DNA of 64,000 nt from Cynocephalus volans (GCF_027409185.1 NC_084463.1:66945852-67009851), one strand, 5' to 3'. Counted from the stretch's first letter, positions 35,126 through 47,345 are shown. Notes: a model not told the origin generated them from the letters alone. Numbers and translations are program-made.

Positions 35126-35683
35126 CACAATAGTTAAGAGATGGAAATCTTAAATATCCTTCAATGGATGAATGGATAAAGAAAAATTGTGATTGTGTTA
35201 TATATACACAATGAAGTATTATTCAGCCAGAAAAAAGAAATTACTGCAACATGAATGAACTTGGAGACCATTATGTTACCTGAACCAAACTAGGCACAGA
35301 CAGACAAATACCCCATGATCTCATTCATATGTGAAATCTAAAAAATGGGTTCTCACAGAAGGGGTTCTCTCTAAAGTAGTGGTTACCCGAGGCTGAAGAT
35401 TGTAGTGGGGAATGAAGAGAGGTTGTTCCATGGGTACAAATTTACAGTGAGAAAGGAAGACTAAATTTTAGTGCTCTAGGGTGACTGTGGCTAATAATAT
35501 TGTATGTATATTTCAGAATACCTAGAAAAGAGGATCTTGAACGTTATCACCACAATAAATGTTTCGGTGATAAATATGCTAACTACCCCGAGTGAATCAT
35601 TATACAATGTATGCGTGTATTGAAACATCACAATGTACCCCATGAACATGTACAGTCTAAATAAAAAATAATAAAATTTTCTA
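35126..35683 (+). mobile_element. L1 fragment, segment 3, to the 3' end
   Basis: tccttcaatggatgaatgga, ttattcagccagaaaaaaga, catgatctcattcatatgtg, then 3'UTR to the A-rich end ctaaataaaaaataataaaa. Confidence 0.88.
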
Positions 35684-35689
35684 TGGAAT

Positions 35690-36400
35690 CAAATTCTTAA
35701 AGAATGTGTTCCATTCATAAGGGACAGAGGGGAATTAAATATAGGGAAGTAAACATTTCCCCAGGATTAGTACCTCTTCAACACAGGGCACTCATAATCT
35801 TGGATAATTTAGCTGGGTTTATCTCTGTTTTCACTTTTAGACTCTGCAGGGAATATAGTCCTAAAAACATGGCATATACTCTCAAAATATCAAGTGGCTA
35901 AGTGGAGAACTAATTGAAGTTCTTCACCCACCGTGTAAAAGTTCTCTTCAGGGTCTGGGTGGATCCCAGTGCTTGTGAGCACAGGCCCAGAATCCTGATG
36001 CTCGCAGAACATGCCTGCCAGGTGAGTCCTAAAGGACTCCTGAGAGTCTGCCTTTACAGCCCAATGTTATTCAGCGAGTTTTCCTCACAGATGAGGACAA
36101 TAAGGCACTGAAAGTCACCACCCACCCCTCCCAAAGGCTCACAATATTGGACATGCAAGAATACAATGCACACATCTTTTCAGGGCTGCTCTCATTATAT
36201 TTAAGTTTACTTATATGGCCAAATGATGAGTCACAAAAGGATTGATCCCTATTATTTTTCAAAGTCTTCCTGAGCCAGGACTTACTTATACAGATAACCT
36301 TTCATGAAATAATTGGTAACAAGGCATTAAAATTTGATAATTGTCAATAACATTTGAACATAAATTCACATGGAATAGAGAGTTGAGTTCACATTTATTT
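35690..36400. other. Unassigned intergenic DNA
   Basis: No gene or repeat recognised. Confidence 0.4.
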
Positions 36401-38380
36401 CTTCAACCATGAGCAGCTGAGCTCTTAGGACTCAGCTCCTCTTGGGCTTCAGGAGTCACCTGAGTGCTGTGCTCTGAGAAGGAACATGAGTCATTCCTGT
36501 CACCCAGGCACCAAATCAATGAGAAATGCCCCTGCTCAGCCCACAGACCATCTCCTCCTCATGTCCGCACCCCCAGGCCAGGTCCTCGGAGTATTTTCTG
36601 AATATGGCCCCTGCTTCAGGACCCCAGGGAGGGACAGTGGCGTCTTAGGTTCTGGATGCCCAGCTTCACACTCTCTCCCACAATGGCCCTCTGAGTCCCT
36701 CTCACAAGGGACAGCAAGGTGGTCTAACACCACCTGAACACAGAGCCAAAGGAATGGGGGGACATTTGTTAGACCCTGATACCCTGTTCTGCTGCTGTCT
36801 CAAGGCCCTCCCAGAAGAGCCCAAACTTCTAGAGATACAGAGCAGAGGCCATGAGGTAATATGCCCAGCACCCACCAGAGTAGACTGAGGACCACACAAG
36901 GGCAGTCCCCAAACAGGCAGAAGAGACTTCAATAGTCCCTCGGTACCTTATTTCTTACCAGCTGTCTTTCCCCCATCAAGAACCCCTTCATACAAAATTA
37001 GTAAGAAGAGGAAAGTTGGTAAGAAGAATCAATGGAATGAAAAAATAAATAAATAGGACAATAATACATCGCTTTCTTGACACATGTGGAAGGAAACCCT
37101 AAGGGAGTTCGTTTGTTTCTGTAACTGACACCCATGAGAATGGTGTTACAAAGTACAGTATGCACCAGCCAGGGGCTGTGATCTGTCTCTGCAGATTTCA
37201 GCAAGAGCATAGGTGGGGTCATCTGGGATCACAGACAGGGTCTTAGGAAAAAAAACAGGTACAACAGGTATGCACACACATGCACACCAAACATACACGT
37301 GCCCATACATTTGTACTATCTTATTCTGCTCCTAGATCAGCAGCCCCCCACCAGCCAGATGAGCCACTGCATTCACTCTGACTCTACCATGCTCCCCTCA
37401 CTGTCCAGTCCCTTGCCCTATGGTCAGCAGCATCCGTTGTGACCTGCCTCCGCACAGGTTCAGGATGTGAGGCTGCCACATGCCAGGAGTAGGAATAGAG
37501 AGGAAGAGGAGGAGGAGAAAAAGAGGGAAGGAAGTCCCTCTGGAACCCAAACAGTCCAAGCACAGAGGTGACTGTAGATCGCCGCAGGGACGCTTTGCAC
37601 AGACTGTCATTAACTGTCCCATACTCTGCTGGCACCCTAGTCTTTTACTCCCCTCCCAGTCCTCTCTGGGCCTTTTCCAGGCAAAGATTGACTCTCAGTA
37701 ATCATTTGATGGCCTTGACCCTGGTGTCTAGCTGAGAGTGGGAAGCTGTGGAACTGTGACCTCTAATGAGGTATGTGGGAACCTGGGCTCTGTGTGGCCA
37801 TTGGGTTGCTGACACCGTGGCAAGGGGGAGGCTGGGAGAGGCTGGTCTGCGGCCTGGGCTGCACCACCCCATTCTATCTCTGCCCCAGAGTGTCCTGTGC
37901 TTCCTACAGAGCTCTGAGAGCAACAAAAACAGATACATTGTAACCAATAAAATTTTATTTGTAGTAACCAACAAGGAAGAGTGGGCTCCAGTCCAGAGGG
38001 CTTCTGTTGTCCCAGGAGGAAGTCCTTCCTAAGTAACACTGAAGCCTAACTTGGGGTTCTGGTCCCCACCTTGTGCAGCCTTCTAGCTCCATGTTGGGCT
38101 GCATTTCCTGAGATTTTGGGTATTTGTATTGCAGCTGCCCAGGAAGGCAAACCTAGGGACTGGGACCCCTGGGCACAGGCCTGCAGAGTTTCCTGGAGAA
38201 TGAGCTCTTGAATTTTGGAAGCAGGGGCCCAGTGCCCTGGGCTTGGCTTCAGACCTCTGCCTTATCGGTGCCCAGATGGCCACTCAGGGCCCCAAAGCCT
38301 GGCCTTCCCAGTCTCCTTGTGGGATGGAGGCTGGTGGTTGAAACGCCTCCTCCTGCTGTGCTCTCTCCGAGGGAGGCAGT
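36400..38380. other. GC-richer block of unknown origin, left part
   Basis: Moderately GC-rich, CpG-poor sequence with short frames on both strands and no recognised family. It is distinct in composition from the flanking LINE-rich DNA and continues to the exon-like segments at 39.6-41.0 kb. Confidence 0.4.
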
Positions 38381-38387
38381 TGTTCCT

Positions 38388-38840
38388 TCAGTACCCTGTA
38401 GACACTGACTCAGCCTTGCAGGGCATATGCAGGCCCCAGGTGGGCACACGGTACTCTGCCAGGGTTTGCCCTGCCTTGGCAAAATTTCCAGCAATGGCCA
38501 GGGCTGCAGGGGGCTGGGTCCCCTTGGTCATCATCCTGGCTGATGGGGGGCCTATGGTACTTCTTGTGCCCCTCCCCTCTTTGGTCTCTGGTTGTGGCCC
38601 AGCTGGGTCCTTCTGGGATTGATACTTGTGTCCGTCCCTCAGATCAACCGGCATGAGCATGCAGGGCACACTGCTGGCTGGCTGGGGCTGGTAGGACACC
38701 ATGCTCTCCCTCCTCTCCAGTGGTCCGCAAATATCCAGCCTCCCCAGTGACATTGATGTTTGCCATGCCACAGCTACTGTCGGAATCCTGCCAATATCGC
38801 CAGTTGTGGAGCCAAGGCTAAGCTCTGGAATCCTGCTCAC
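38388..38840 (-). other. Unrecognised 150-codon open frame
   Basis: A minus-strand frame of 150 codons in moderately GC-rich DNA, with residues such as DLRDGHKYQSQKDPAGPQPE in the middle. I do not recognise it. It abuts degenerate tandem repeats on its 5' side and lies in line with the exon-like segments at 39945 and 41024 on the same strand. It may be part of the same decayed gene or chance. Confidence 0.25.
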
Positions 38841-39075
38841 AGCACCAATTGTCTAGCTCTTAATCCTGTTCGTGATGCCAATTGTCTAGCTACATGACCA
38901 CGCCAGTTGTCAGGCTCTTTTACCCGCTGGTAATCCTGTAACGACTGAGCTGATTGTTGAGCTAGGTCTGGATCTGGAGCTCCCAGACCCCTCAAGCCCA
39001 TTCGCAGACTGGGTCACAAACCCTTCATATGCCAGGCTGGGTCACCAGACCCCACACACACCAGGCTGGGTCACC
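38770..39075. repeat. Two degenerate tandem repeats
   Basis: Left part: units of about 33 bp built on AATCCTG...CCAATTGTCTAGCT (around 38783-38945). Right part: three units of about 24 bp, AGGCTGGGTCACCAGACCCC-like (39005-39085). Such arrays occur in some retroviral LTRs, but no LTR ends were found. Confidence 0.65.
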
Positions 39076-39574
39076 AGACCCCTTCACACAGGTCTATGAG
39101 GTAGGTAACTGGCCAAAAGGTCCTGGGAGCCATAGGTTGGAAAGCATGGCTGCGCAGGGTGGACGTCCAAGACACCTGCCCACCTGCTTCACTAAAACTC
39201 CTCTCTCCCTCCCTCTCTCTCTTTCTCTCTTAAGAACACGAGAATAGTAACAAAACTAAAAAGATACATTGGCGCACATGCGCACTAACTCCACACACAC
39301 ACACAATTTGCTTACAAAGGATGTGCTAAAACCACACCCAACTGGACCCAAGGTGAGGGCCCTGACCAAACTATTCTATTTTCCCAACAATGTTTGGTTG
39401 AGAAGCCATCTGGGTCTGCAGGGCAGCTTGCCAAGTGACTTGGGCCTTGCTTGTGAGCCTTCAGTGGTCCAGGCAGGACCTGATAACGGGGCTTCCATGG
39501 GGTTGCAGGACTGGGCCTGTTCTGTGGTCCTGTGGGTGGCCATGGCTAATATGGATGGGACAGGGACCCAGCAC

Positions 39575-39945
39575 TCACTCCTGCTGAAAGCTGTCCAGGG
39601 GGAACCACAGACCCCCAAAGTCCAAGTCCGTGTGGAGGTTAGGAAGTGAGCTCCATTGAAGGAGGGTCCTTACTATTGGTGGCCTGTCTGGACCAGGGTC
39701 AGGCTGGCCAGACTCTGATTTCCCCAGGCCTGCAGTGAGAGACCCACAGCCCTGGGCTCTGCACAGATCCTCCTGCTGCTGGACCTTGGCCTCCTGAATC
39801 TGCTGGACTTGTGCTGGTGGTCCAGAGAAGGCCAGCCCATTATTCTTGGGGAGGGTCTCCATGCTAAGGGAGGCCAGCCAAGGCCTGGGTAATGGGGACA
39901 CCAGCTCCAGACCCAGGGATTTCCTCAAAAACTCCTCAGGTGTTG
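39575..39945 (-). other. Exon-like open frame, candidate terminal exon of unknown gene
   Basis: Minus strand: the acceptor tctttccttgcag precedes 39945, followed by an open frame TPEEFLRKSLGLELVSPLPR, a glutamine-rich QVQQIQEAKVQQQEDL, and LDFGGLWFPLDSFQQE before a stop at 39575-39577. The splice acceptor is strong by eye, with a T/C-rich tract. The product is unknown to me. The same strand has further exon-like segments 0.8-1.1 kb upstream. Confidence 0.35.
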
Positions 39946-40594
39946 CTGCAAGGAAAGAAGATGTGCTCAGCTTCCATACAGAGCCCATGGCCTCGGGTCC
40001 CTGGAGTGCTCCTGGTTGCTGTGTGGCCTCCCTGATCTGACACTGAGGACACTCCTGCAGGCTGCTGATCCAAAAGCAAAGGGTGTGGTCATCCTGAGGC
40101 TTGGAAACTGCAGGGCAACTTAGGCTGCTCCTGGGATGTCCCCACAGTGTTTGGACCAGACTGGCTCAGGTTTTCTGCATCAAGCCCTCACCCCATAGCT
40201 ACTTGGCCTGGGTCTCAGTCTTGGTTCAGAATTCAAGCAGGTGACACCCTAACTATTACCTGACCCACTTTTCGCCTCTCCCGAATAGTGAGTGAGATGC
40301 CCCCAGGCACTTGGCCCCCTCTGCCCCTAGGGCTGTCCACTCCATGCCAAGACTGGACCATTCCCACACTCAGCCAAACTCTAGGTGCTGCCTCCGGCCT
40401 AGAGGTCCCACCTGTGCCTTCGCCCCAAATCCTTTTTAGCTTTGGGACTCAGGTTTTTTTTCACTGTCTGGCTTGGAGCCTGCTGTCCTGGCATCCTTGC
40501 GTGGGAGTTCGGGAGGGATGCCCTACTGCCCTCTGGGGGCTGTTGCTGCTCTCAGGTGGGGTCTTCTACTTGAACGGATAGGTCTGAAGGCTCC

Positions 40595-40770
40595 TGCAGC
40601 TGTCAGGGGGTCTTTGAGGGCAAGAATGGAGGGCATGGAGGAGGAGCTGGTGGCAGATGGTGACATCTCCCGCCTCATCTCTGAGGCATCTGAGGCCAGC
40701 ACCTGTCCTGAGGCCCATCTGGCCTTGCTTTCAGAAGCTTTCAGAAGCTTCTTAGAGCAGAGGAGGGGAA
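40595..40770 (-). other. Possible exon of unknown gene
   Basis: Minus strand: after an acceptor-like tctgctctaag, a frame entering in phase 0 stays open, starting KLLKASESKARWASGQVL and running to ILALKDPLTAAG. The phase fits the exon-like segment at 40873-41024. The donor is weak or unclear. The opposite strand also has an open frame here (40473-40778), so direction is not proven. Confidence 0.25.
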
Positions 40771-40872
40771 GAGAGTAGAAAGACCAGACAGCAGACCTGG
40801 TGATTCCCAGGCCCTCCTCACTATGTACTGCCGCAGATGGTGAATTACCAGGGGACCTAGCACTGGACCCAC

Positions 40873-41024
40873 CTGAGGGAGCAGGTCACACTTAGCTCGA
40901 TGTAGTTCTGCCATGGAGGCCTGAAGTTGCCTCAACACCTCGTTGTCTTCGACAGCCCAGTCCACAGAGAGATGGTCATGTACGAACTCCAGGATGTCTT
41001 CCTGGGACAGCTTCTGGAGGTGTT
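40873..41024 (-). other. Well-formed exon-like segment of unknown gene (50 codons)
   Basis: A 152-nt minus-strand segment lies between the acceptor catgtttag and a good donor, CAG|gtgggt. It holds two leading bases plus exactly 50 open codons, beginning HLQKLSQEDILEFVHDHL and ending HRAKCDLLPQ. The composition is balanced and amphipathic, protein-like rather than repeat-like. I do not recognise the family. It could be an exon of an unannotated gene or of a duplicated pseudogene. Confidence 0.45.
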
Positions 41025-41794
41025 CTAAACATGGGGGTGGGAGTCAGGCCAGAAAAGGTCCTCCCCAGATGATTCAGTGCCTGGACCCTGCTCCCTTTCA
41101 GGGCACTTCCTTCTGGGTGGCTGAGGGGTCCTGCCTTGGCCATACCTGGGTTCCAGCTGTGCACAGGCTAGGGCCAGAAGAAGACAAGGCCAGGGATAGA
41201 AGGCAGAAACACCTCTCCTGTAGAGTGTGTTTCTGTCTCTTTATAACACATACTATACTGTACTGTTATCATATGCTTTACTTCCCTTGAAATAAAAGAC
41301 TCTATTTTATTTGTCTTGTTTATGCCAGGCACATGGGTATGCTCTCAATGATTTTTTTTTCAGTGATTTATCTTTGAATGAATGGAAACAGTATTTGAAA
41401 CAACCATCTTCACCTCCATTATTGTGTTGTACAGTGTAAGGAAGATACTCTGATGAGGAAGAAACAATACTGGACTAATCCTTTCATTCCTTAGACAGTG
41501 AAACCATTTTCCATGCACTGGGAATGTTATGTTGTAGAGAAGGGTGACACCAGAGAACAAAAGTAATGATAAGGCAGTTGGAGGAGTGTGATGACAAATG
41601 TCTGACACAAGCATCCAGAATATTTTGAAACAAACCTTAAAGCAAAGTACCAAGAATGGCAATGCTCAACAGCTGGGAAACACTAGTAGCAGACCTTTAG
41701 CAGAAACTAATCTAAGAATGAAGTCAAAATGTTTTGCCAGCCAATTAGATTGAATAACAGTGAAATTTAACTGCAAAAAGAGATGTTCATGCAA

Positions 41795-42900
41795 CTAATT
41801 CATTCATTATATATTTATGCACAGGACACAGTGCCAGGCACTTGGGGTATAGTCAAGATGAGTCCACAGAAATGGTTCATATAAACCCCAAGATGTACAT
41901 AAAATCATTGACAATGCTGTCCAAATACCCTACCAGAGGTTGCAAACTGATGGCCTGCTGGGTGAATTCAGGCATGTATTTCAACATAAGCCTTTTTCTT
42001 TTGGCAGACTTGTTCCAACCTTAAAAATCAGAATATTTCATATATAATTCTGGGTTCTCTTGAAAAAAAAAAATTGAGAAGTTGGCAACACTGGGCTCAA
42101 TTTCTCCAAGAAATCAATCAGCTGAAACTGAGTTGTAGCTGTGTTACTTCATTTAATGCTCACAATAACCCTATGGGAGATACATTCTAGAAGACACCAT
42201 TGTCCTTAGTGCTGGGAAACTACTAACAGGTAAGGTAATTAGAAGGTGGAAAATGGCAAGAGAGAGAGAGAGAAGAAGCCAGAGAAGAATAAGAAACGCC
42301 ACATGGAAGCGTTTTTGTAGTTTGTTTAAAAGCCAAAGTAATAGAGTTTTTCAAGAAGAAGCTTATCTGTTAAGAGAGAGGTAGGGGAAAGATGTTAATC
42401 TTCACTTAGAGAACAAAGCCAAGGGAAAGCGTGTTTTTTAGAAGGCGAAAGTCATCAATAATGTCAAATAAGACTAAAAAATATCTGTTGAATTTATCAA
42501 CCAGAGGGTCATTGGTGACCTTATTTAGAATGGCTTGAGTGAAGTGAGTGGGCTAGGGATTGAGAAGTGAGGAGGATATGGATATAATGAATGAGCATAA
42601 CTCTCTGGAAGTATGGTTGTGACAGGAGAGAGAGCAGTAGCTGGAGGGGATAGGTGTTTAAAGGGAACTGATATGGGTCTAACTACTTTTAAATACTAAA
42701 GGGAAAGCATCAGAAGTGACGGAGAATCTGAAGACACTGGACCAATGGGATGGAAATGGGATCTCTAGAGCAAAGATAGAGGAGTTGCCTAGATCTGAAC
42801 AGGAGCATGGCTTCCATTACCATAGAATGTGTGCTAAGGCAGAAAGCTCTTCTGATGTGTTCTCTTTTCTCTATAAAGTAGGAGGCACTGAACACAGTCT
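41795..42900. mobile_element. Ancient L2-like fragments
   Basis: attcattcattatatattta with cacagtgccaggcacttggg (41797-41853) is an antisense L2 end. 42480-42900 resembles the decayed interior of an old element. Limits are uncertain. Confidence 0.45.
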
Positions 42901-43289
42901 AAACAGACATTGAAAAATGAGAATGAGCACAAGTCTGTTGGCTCAGTCAAGGTACGTAGCCATGAATTTGTAATGGACTGCCTGCACAGGGTATTGTTTC
43001 TCTTCAAGGATTCCAAAAAGTAGACTACTGGATTCATTGAGGAATAAAGTTTGCCAGCTGGGTGTGATGAAGAACAGTAGGGCAAGAGAGATGAGAATAC
43101 TGGTAAGGGAGTAGTTGATGTGGAAGACCATGGAGTGGCTTCTTCCTCACTCACTTCTTGAAAATTACTGACATGTCTTTCTCCTGGTTTCCTTCTCAAA
43201 GATCTTTGTGGTTTTTTTTTTCTTTTCCCCTACCCCTAAAATACTCAAGGATTCACTTTGTGCTCTTGGAATTTTCTGTGATCTTGCCC

Positions 43290-43714
43290 ACATTTCTGGC
43301 ATGTAATACTAATTAGGTCCCTATTAATTAGTTCCCTGTCTACATCCCAAACCTCACTATTGAACACCCAAATGGACTCACTTATAAACCCCATGAACAC
43401 CTCAAACTCAATAGGTCTAAGACTGAATTAATTAATTCCTCATCTCTCACCCTCACTAGTTCTTTGTAACTTCTACCATCATCTTCCTCAGTAGCTCAAG
43501 CTGAAAACCTGGTAAAAATCCTGGATTTCTCCCTCTCTTCAAACCCAGTCGACAGCCTCCCACCCCATCCCAGCCCAGTCACTCTCCTTCACAGAGGCAC
43601 ACAGTTGATCACCAACTCCTCTTCACTCTTACCTTGTACACCCCAAATCTTTCCCTTCATCTTTATTTTCAGCCACACCCACAGAAAGTTTCTAAACTAG
43701 ATTTCCCCTAAAGA
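43290..43714 (+). mobile_element. L2 fragment, left half
   Basis: cctcaaactcaataggtcta, ctggatttctccctctcttc and cacagttgatcaccaactcc are L2-type blocks. It resumes at about 44305 after an L1 insertion. Confidence 0.65.
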
Positions 43715-44300
43715 GTTTTATTCCCCCTTCATACGTTGCTGGTGGGAATGGAAAATGGTGCCTTTTGGTAGTTCCTCAAAGAGTTAAGCATAGAATTACC
43801 ACATGACCCAGCAATTTCACTCCTAGTTATATACCCCAAAGAACTGAAAGCAGGGACTCAAACAGATACTCGTATGCCAGCGTTCATTGCATTCACAGGA
43901 GCCAGAAGGTGGCAACAACCCAAGTCTCCAATAACAGATGAATGGGTAAATAAAATGTGGTATATCCATATAATGGAATATTATTCAGTCATAAGTAGGA
44001 ATCAAGTTTTGATACATGCTACACCATGGATGACCCTTGAACACATATGACAGGTGAAATAAGACAGATACAAAAGGACAAATACTGTATGATTCCCCTT
44101 ATATAAAATAACTAGAATAGGCAAGAAAGTAGATTAGAGGTTACCAGGAACTGAGAGAGGCAGGAATAGTTTACTGCTCAAGGGCCACAAAGATTCTGTC
44201 TGAGGTGATGGAAGTGTTTTAGAGGTGGATGGTGGTGATGGCTGCACAACATTGTGAATGTAATTAAGGCCAATGGATTGGACGCTCACAAATGGTAAAT
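43715..44300 (+). mobile_element. L1 3' fragment inserted in L2
   Basis: acgttgctggtgggaatgga, gacccagcaatttcactcct, gtggtatatccatataatgg, then 3'UTR with ggatggtggtgatggctgca. Confidence 0.85.
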
Positions 44301-44304
44301 GGCG

Positions 44305-44600
44305 ACAATGACTGCAAAAGGTCTTCTTGTCTCCAGCCTCACCCTCCTCTAAGCAATAACATAAATTTCATCTTTCTCAAACACCAATCTCATCATGTTT
44401 CTGTACTCCTTGAAACCTTCAATGACTCTCCATTTCTTTCAGTACTAAATCCAAACTCGCAAAGGTCCTCCCAGATCTTCCTGCCTGCGTCTCAGGCATG
44501 AATTCTTGCTTCTCCCTGACCTGCTCTCAAGTTTCTGCCCTGTCCCTCAGTAACCAAATATTACTTTCCTGGAACTCCAAAGTAGCTTTCCATCTCATAA
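44305..44600 (+). mobile_element. L2 fragment, right half
   Basis: ccttcaatgactctccattt, then tcctcccagatcttcctgcc: continues the element at 43290-43714. Confidence 0.6.
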
Positions 44601-44749
44601 TATAAGAGGATATTTGGAAATGAAATTTTTATTTAAATCCCAAGAAACTAAGCATTAGGCCAGGCAATGTCAAGATTGAGAAGTTCTCATCTGGAATTTA
44701 TTCACAATAGTGAGGTAAAAATGTATCTAGTGCAATGTGCTGAATGTTA

Positions 44750-45420
44750 AAATTATTTAAGAAGTATGGCGGGGGGTACAGTGGGAGTCTCCTAACTGCT
44801 CAGAAGAGTTGGACAAAGCTTCATAGAGAAGACAGTAAGAATTGGATCTTGTATCATGTAAGAGTTTGCCAGGAGAGGAAGGGGGGCATTCACTGACTGC
44901 AAGGTGGCAAGAAATTGGAATAAGTGGGTAGGGAAAGAATAGAAAGTGGGTGCAGGAGGGAAATGAGGTTGGGAGACGATGATAGGTTAGGGTTGGATTG
45001 TAACCACCTTTGCATGCTATGGTAATTGTGAAATTTGTTTTTACAGACTCTGGGGCAATTAAAGGTATTTTGTTTTTGTTTTTGTTTGGTGGCTGGCCAG
45101 TAAGGAAATTCAAACCCTTAACTTTGGTGTTACCAGCACTACACTCTCCCTAGTGAGCTAACCAGCCAGCCCTGACGTTTTTAAACTAGAGATTTGATCT
45201 GTTTATATATTGGCATTTAAGACTAGAAAATTTGGAGAGCGTTGTTCATGGATTGGAGTGGGGAGTGAACTGGGGAGGTGTGATAGGGACTGTTTGTGGC
45301 AAAAAGAAGAGCCTTAGAGTGAAGAAGAAATAGCCTAGTTTAAGTAAGATGGGTTGGGAGTAAATGAAAAATAACGATCATTGAGTTTCTAGGCTGCTGC
45401 AGGAATTGTTGAGGGTGCTT
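44750..45420 (-). mobile_element. L2-like element split by a SINE
   Basis: Antisense L2-like sequence on both sides of the SINE at 45066-45172 (agtttgccaggagaggaagg; gactagaaaatttggagagc). Confidence 0.5.
45066..45172 (-). mobile_element. tRNA-Ile-like SINE monomer
   Basis: On the minus strand gggctggctggttagctcac and ccaaagttaagggtttgaat are A- and B-box remnants. The tail is A-rich with (CAAAAA)n. Confidence 0.85.
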
Positions 45421-46002
45421 TATATAATAATACATTTGCAACTGAATTTACTTCCCACTGAAAAGGAAAAACTGAATGAAGAGAAAAAAATTTATACCTG
45501 TTTGTGGAAAAAAACAAAAACAAAAGACTTAGTTTTGAAACCATCTTTAGAGAATAGAAACTTGATTCTGGTGCATATTTGTATGAAAATGAAAGCTGAA
45601 TAAATCTTACTGAATGAGTCTTTAAGACTTTTTTTTACAACAGAGTTTAGCTATTTCTAAAACTTCCATTTCTGTTATCTTCTCTCATATCTCATTCTTT
45701 TCAAGAGCATTTGTGTTCTAAAAATCTGGATGAGTCTGCACCTTCCTCATGCTTGGAATATTGAGTGAGACCAGAAGCAAATTGTTAGGGAGACAGTTTT
45801 CTCAACCCAGTCTTGTTAGTTTAGTACTCATGGATAGGTGCTGCACTACTCACTTCCCAGATAATTTGGAACGGTTGCTAGCCCACTGTGGTCCAAGGTA
45901 CACCTGCTTACTGCAGGCACCAAGATTATCCTCACTTAATGATGATGCCTTGTTTTATATTGCACTTTATAACTTACTCAGTATTGTCATTTATCATTTT
46001 TC

Positions 46003-46111
46003 ATTTTTGTTTTTGTTTTTGTTTGTTTTTTACCCTGGTCGGTACTGGGTTGAGCCCCGGTCCTTGGTGTTATCGGCACCACACTCTAACAAACTGAGCT
46101 AAATGGCCAGC
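46003..46111 (-). mobile_element. tRNA-derived SINE monomer
   Basis: Minus strand: tggccatttagctcagtttg, then ccaaggaccggggctcaacc, with a (CAAAAA)n tail. Similar to 45066-45172 but more diverged at the 3' end. The reading frames at 45749-46102 partly run through it. Confidence 0.8.
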
Positions 46112-46179
46112 AAATTGTACAGTTTTTTGATTGCCTGCTATGTGCCAGGCCCTGAGGTTTGGTGCTTGTAATAAATTAC

Positions 46180-46330
46180 AAAAGGCAGTGTAATACAGTT
46201 AGTAAACAGTGCAGAGCTTTGCCACTAGCTTGTTACTTAACCTTGTTCAGCCTTAGTTTCCTCATTGATAAAGTTGTAGATAAGAACATTCTTACTATTA
46301 CATAGATATGTGGTGAAACTTACATTGATA
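46180..46330 (+). mobile_element. MIR SINE fragment
   Basis: gagctttgccactagcttgt, taaccttgttcagccttagt and tttcctcattgataaagttg. Confidence 0.7.
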
Positions 46331-47229
46331 ATATATGAAAGGAGTTGCTGCTGAAGGCATAAAATCTGCTTTTGTTTTATTTTGAAGGGGTTGCTATTTG
46401 TTCACTGGGAAAAGACATTTGTAAAAATAGAGGCAATTATACGTGGCTTATCTTTTAAAGCTCTAGTCATTTGCATATTACATACCACACATGTACCTGC
46501 TACCAATCAGGAAAATACCTGTCATCTTGTGAAACTGTTTTAATAAGTCTTTACAAGGTCTTTAGCTGTTTTGCAAAGAAATCTTAGCCCTTTTTTGTTA
46601 AGTTTAAATGAAGCAAAAGATTTCCATAGGAAGATCTTGAATATCACAAGAACAGGTATATTAGAGTTTATTTTGTAATACTATACTTTTAGAGAAAAAA
46701 ATGATCAAGAATTACTGTCGTGCTTGCTAATGAAGCAAAATCCATTCCAGTGTCAAATGAATGGTCAAAGCAATATATTGGTTCCTAAGTTAAGCACAGT
46801 ATTGATGAAAGCTTATTGTCAGCCTAGAAGAGGTCACATATTTTGAGATTTGTTTTTGGTAGCTATGATTTAGTATCTGTTGCAAGGGTATGATTTTCTT
46901 TTTGAAGGGAAATGTATTTAGTAAGCTTTTGGCTGAGTACTTCTGTACTTAGTGTCTATGTAGGATTAAAGACCACAAAGTGAATTCTAACACTTTAGGG
47001 GGTAGTGTAGGAGATAGGAAATACCACTTTTAAGAACTATCTGGGGAAAGCATTCGGCAAATCACTATAGAATGATACATACATAGAAACATCCTGTATT
47101 TACAAACCCACTTGGCAGAATTATAGAAATGTCCTCTGAAGAGACTGTACTTTGTGATAATGAATTTTTTTTAAAAAAATTGAGAAATCTTGTTTAATTG
47201 GATAATTTACATTTTGTTTTTGATTATTG
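46331..47229. other. Unassigned AT-rich intergenic DNA
   Basis: No gene or repeat recognised. Confidence 0.4.
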
Positions 47230-47245
47230 AAATAATTTAACTTTT

Positions 47246-47345
47246 TTTTAAATAAGTAATGACCAGTAAGGGGTTCTTAACCCTTAACCTTTGACTTGGT
47301 GTTGTCAGCACCACATTCTCCCAAGTGAGCCACGGGCCAGCCCCA
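47246..47345 (-). mobile_element. tRNA-derived SINE monomer with perfect 16-bp target duplication
   Basis: It is flanked by AAATAATTTAACTTTT at 47230-47245 and again at 47346-47361, identical. On the minus strand the element starts ggggctggcccgtggctcac and ends in an A-rich tail. Confidence 0.93.
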
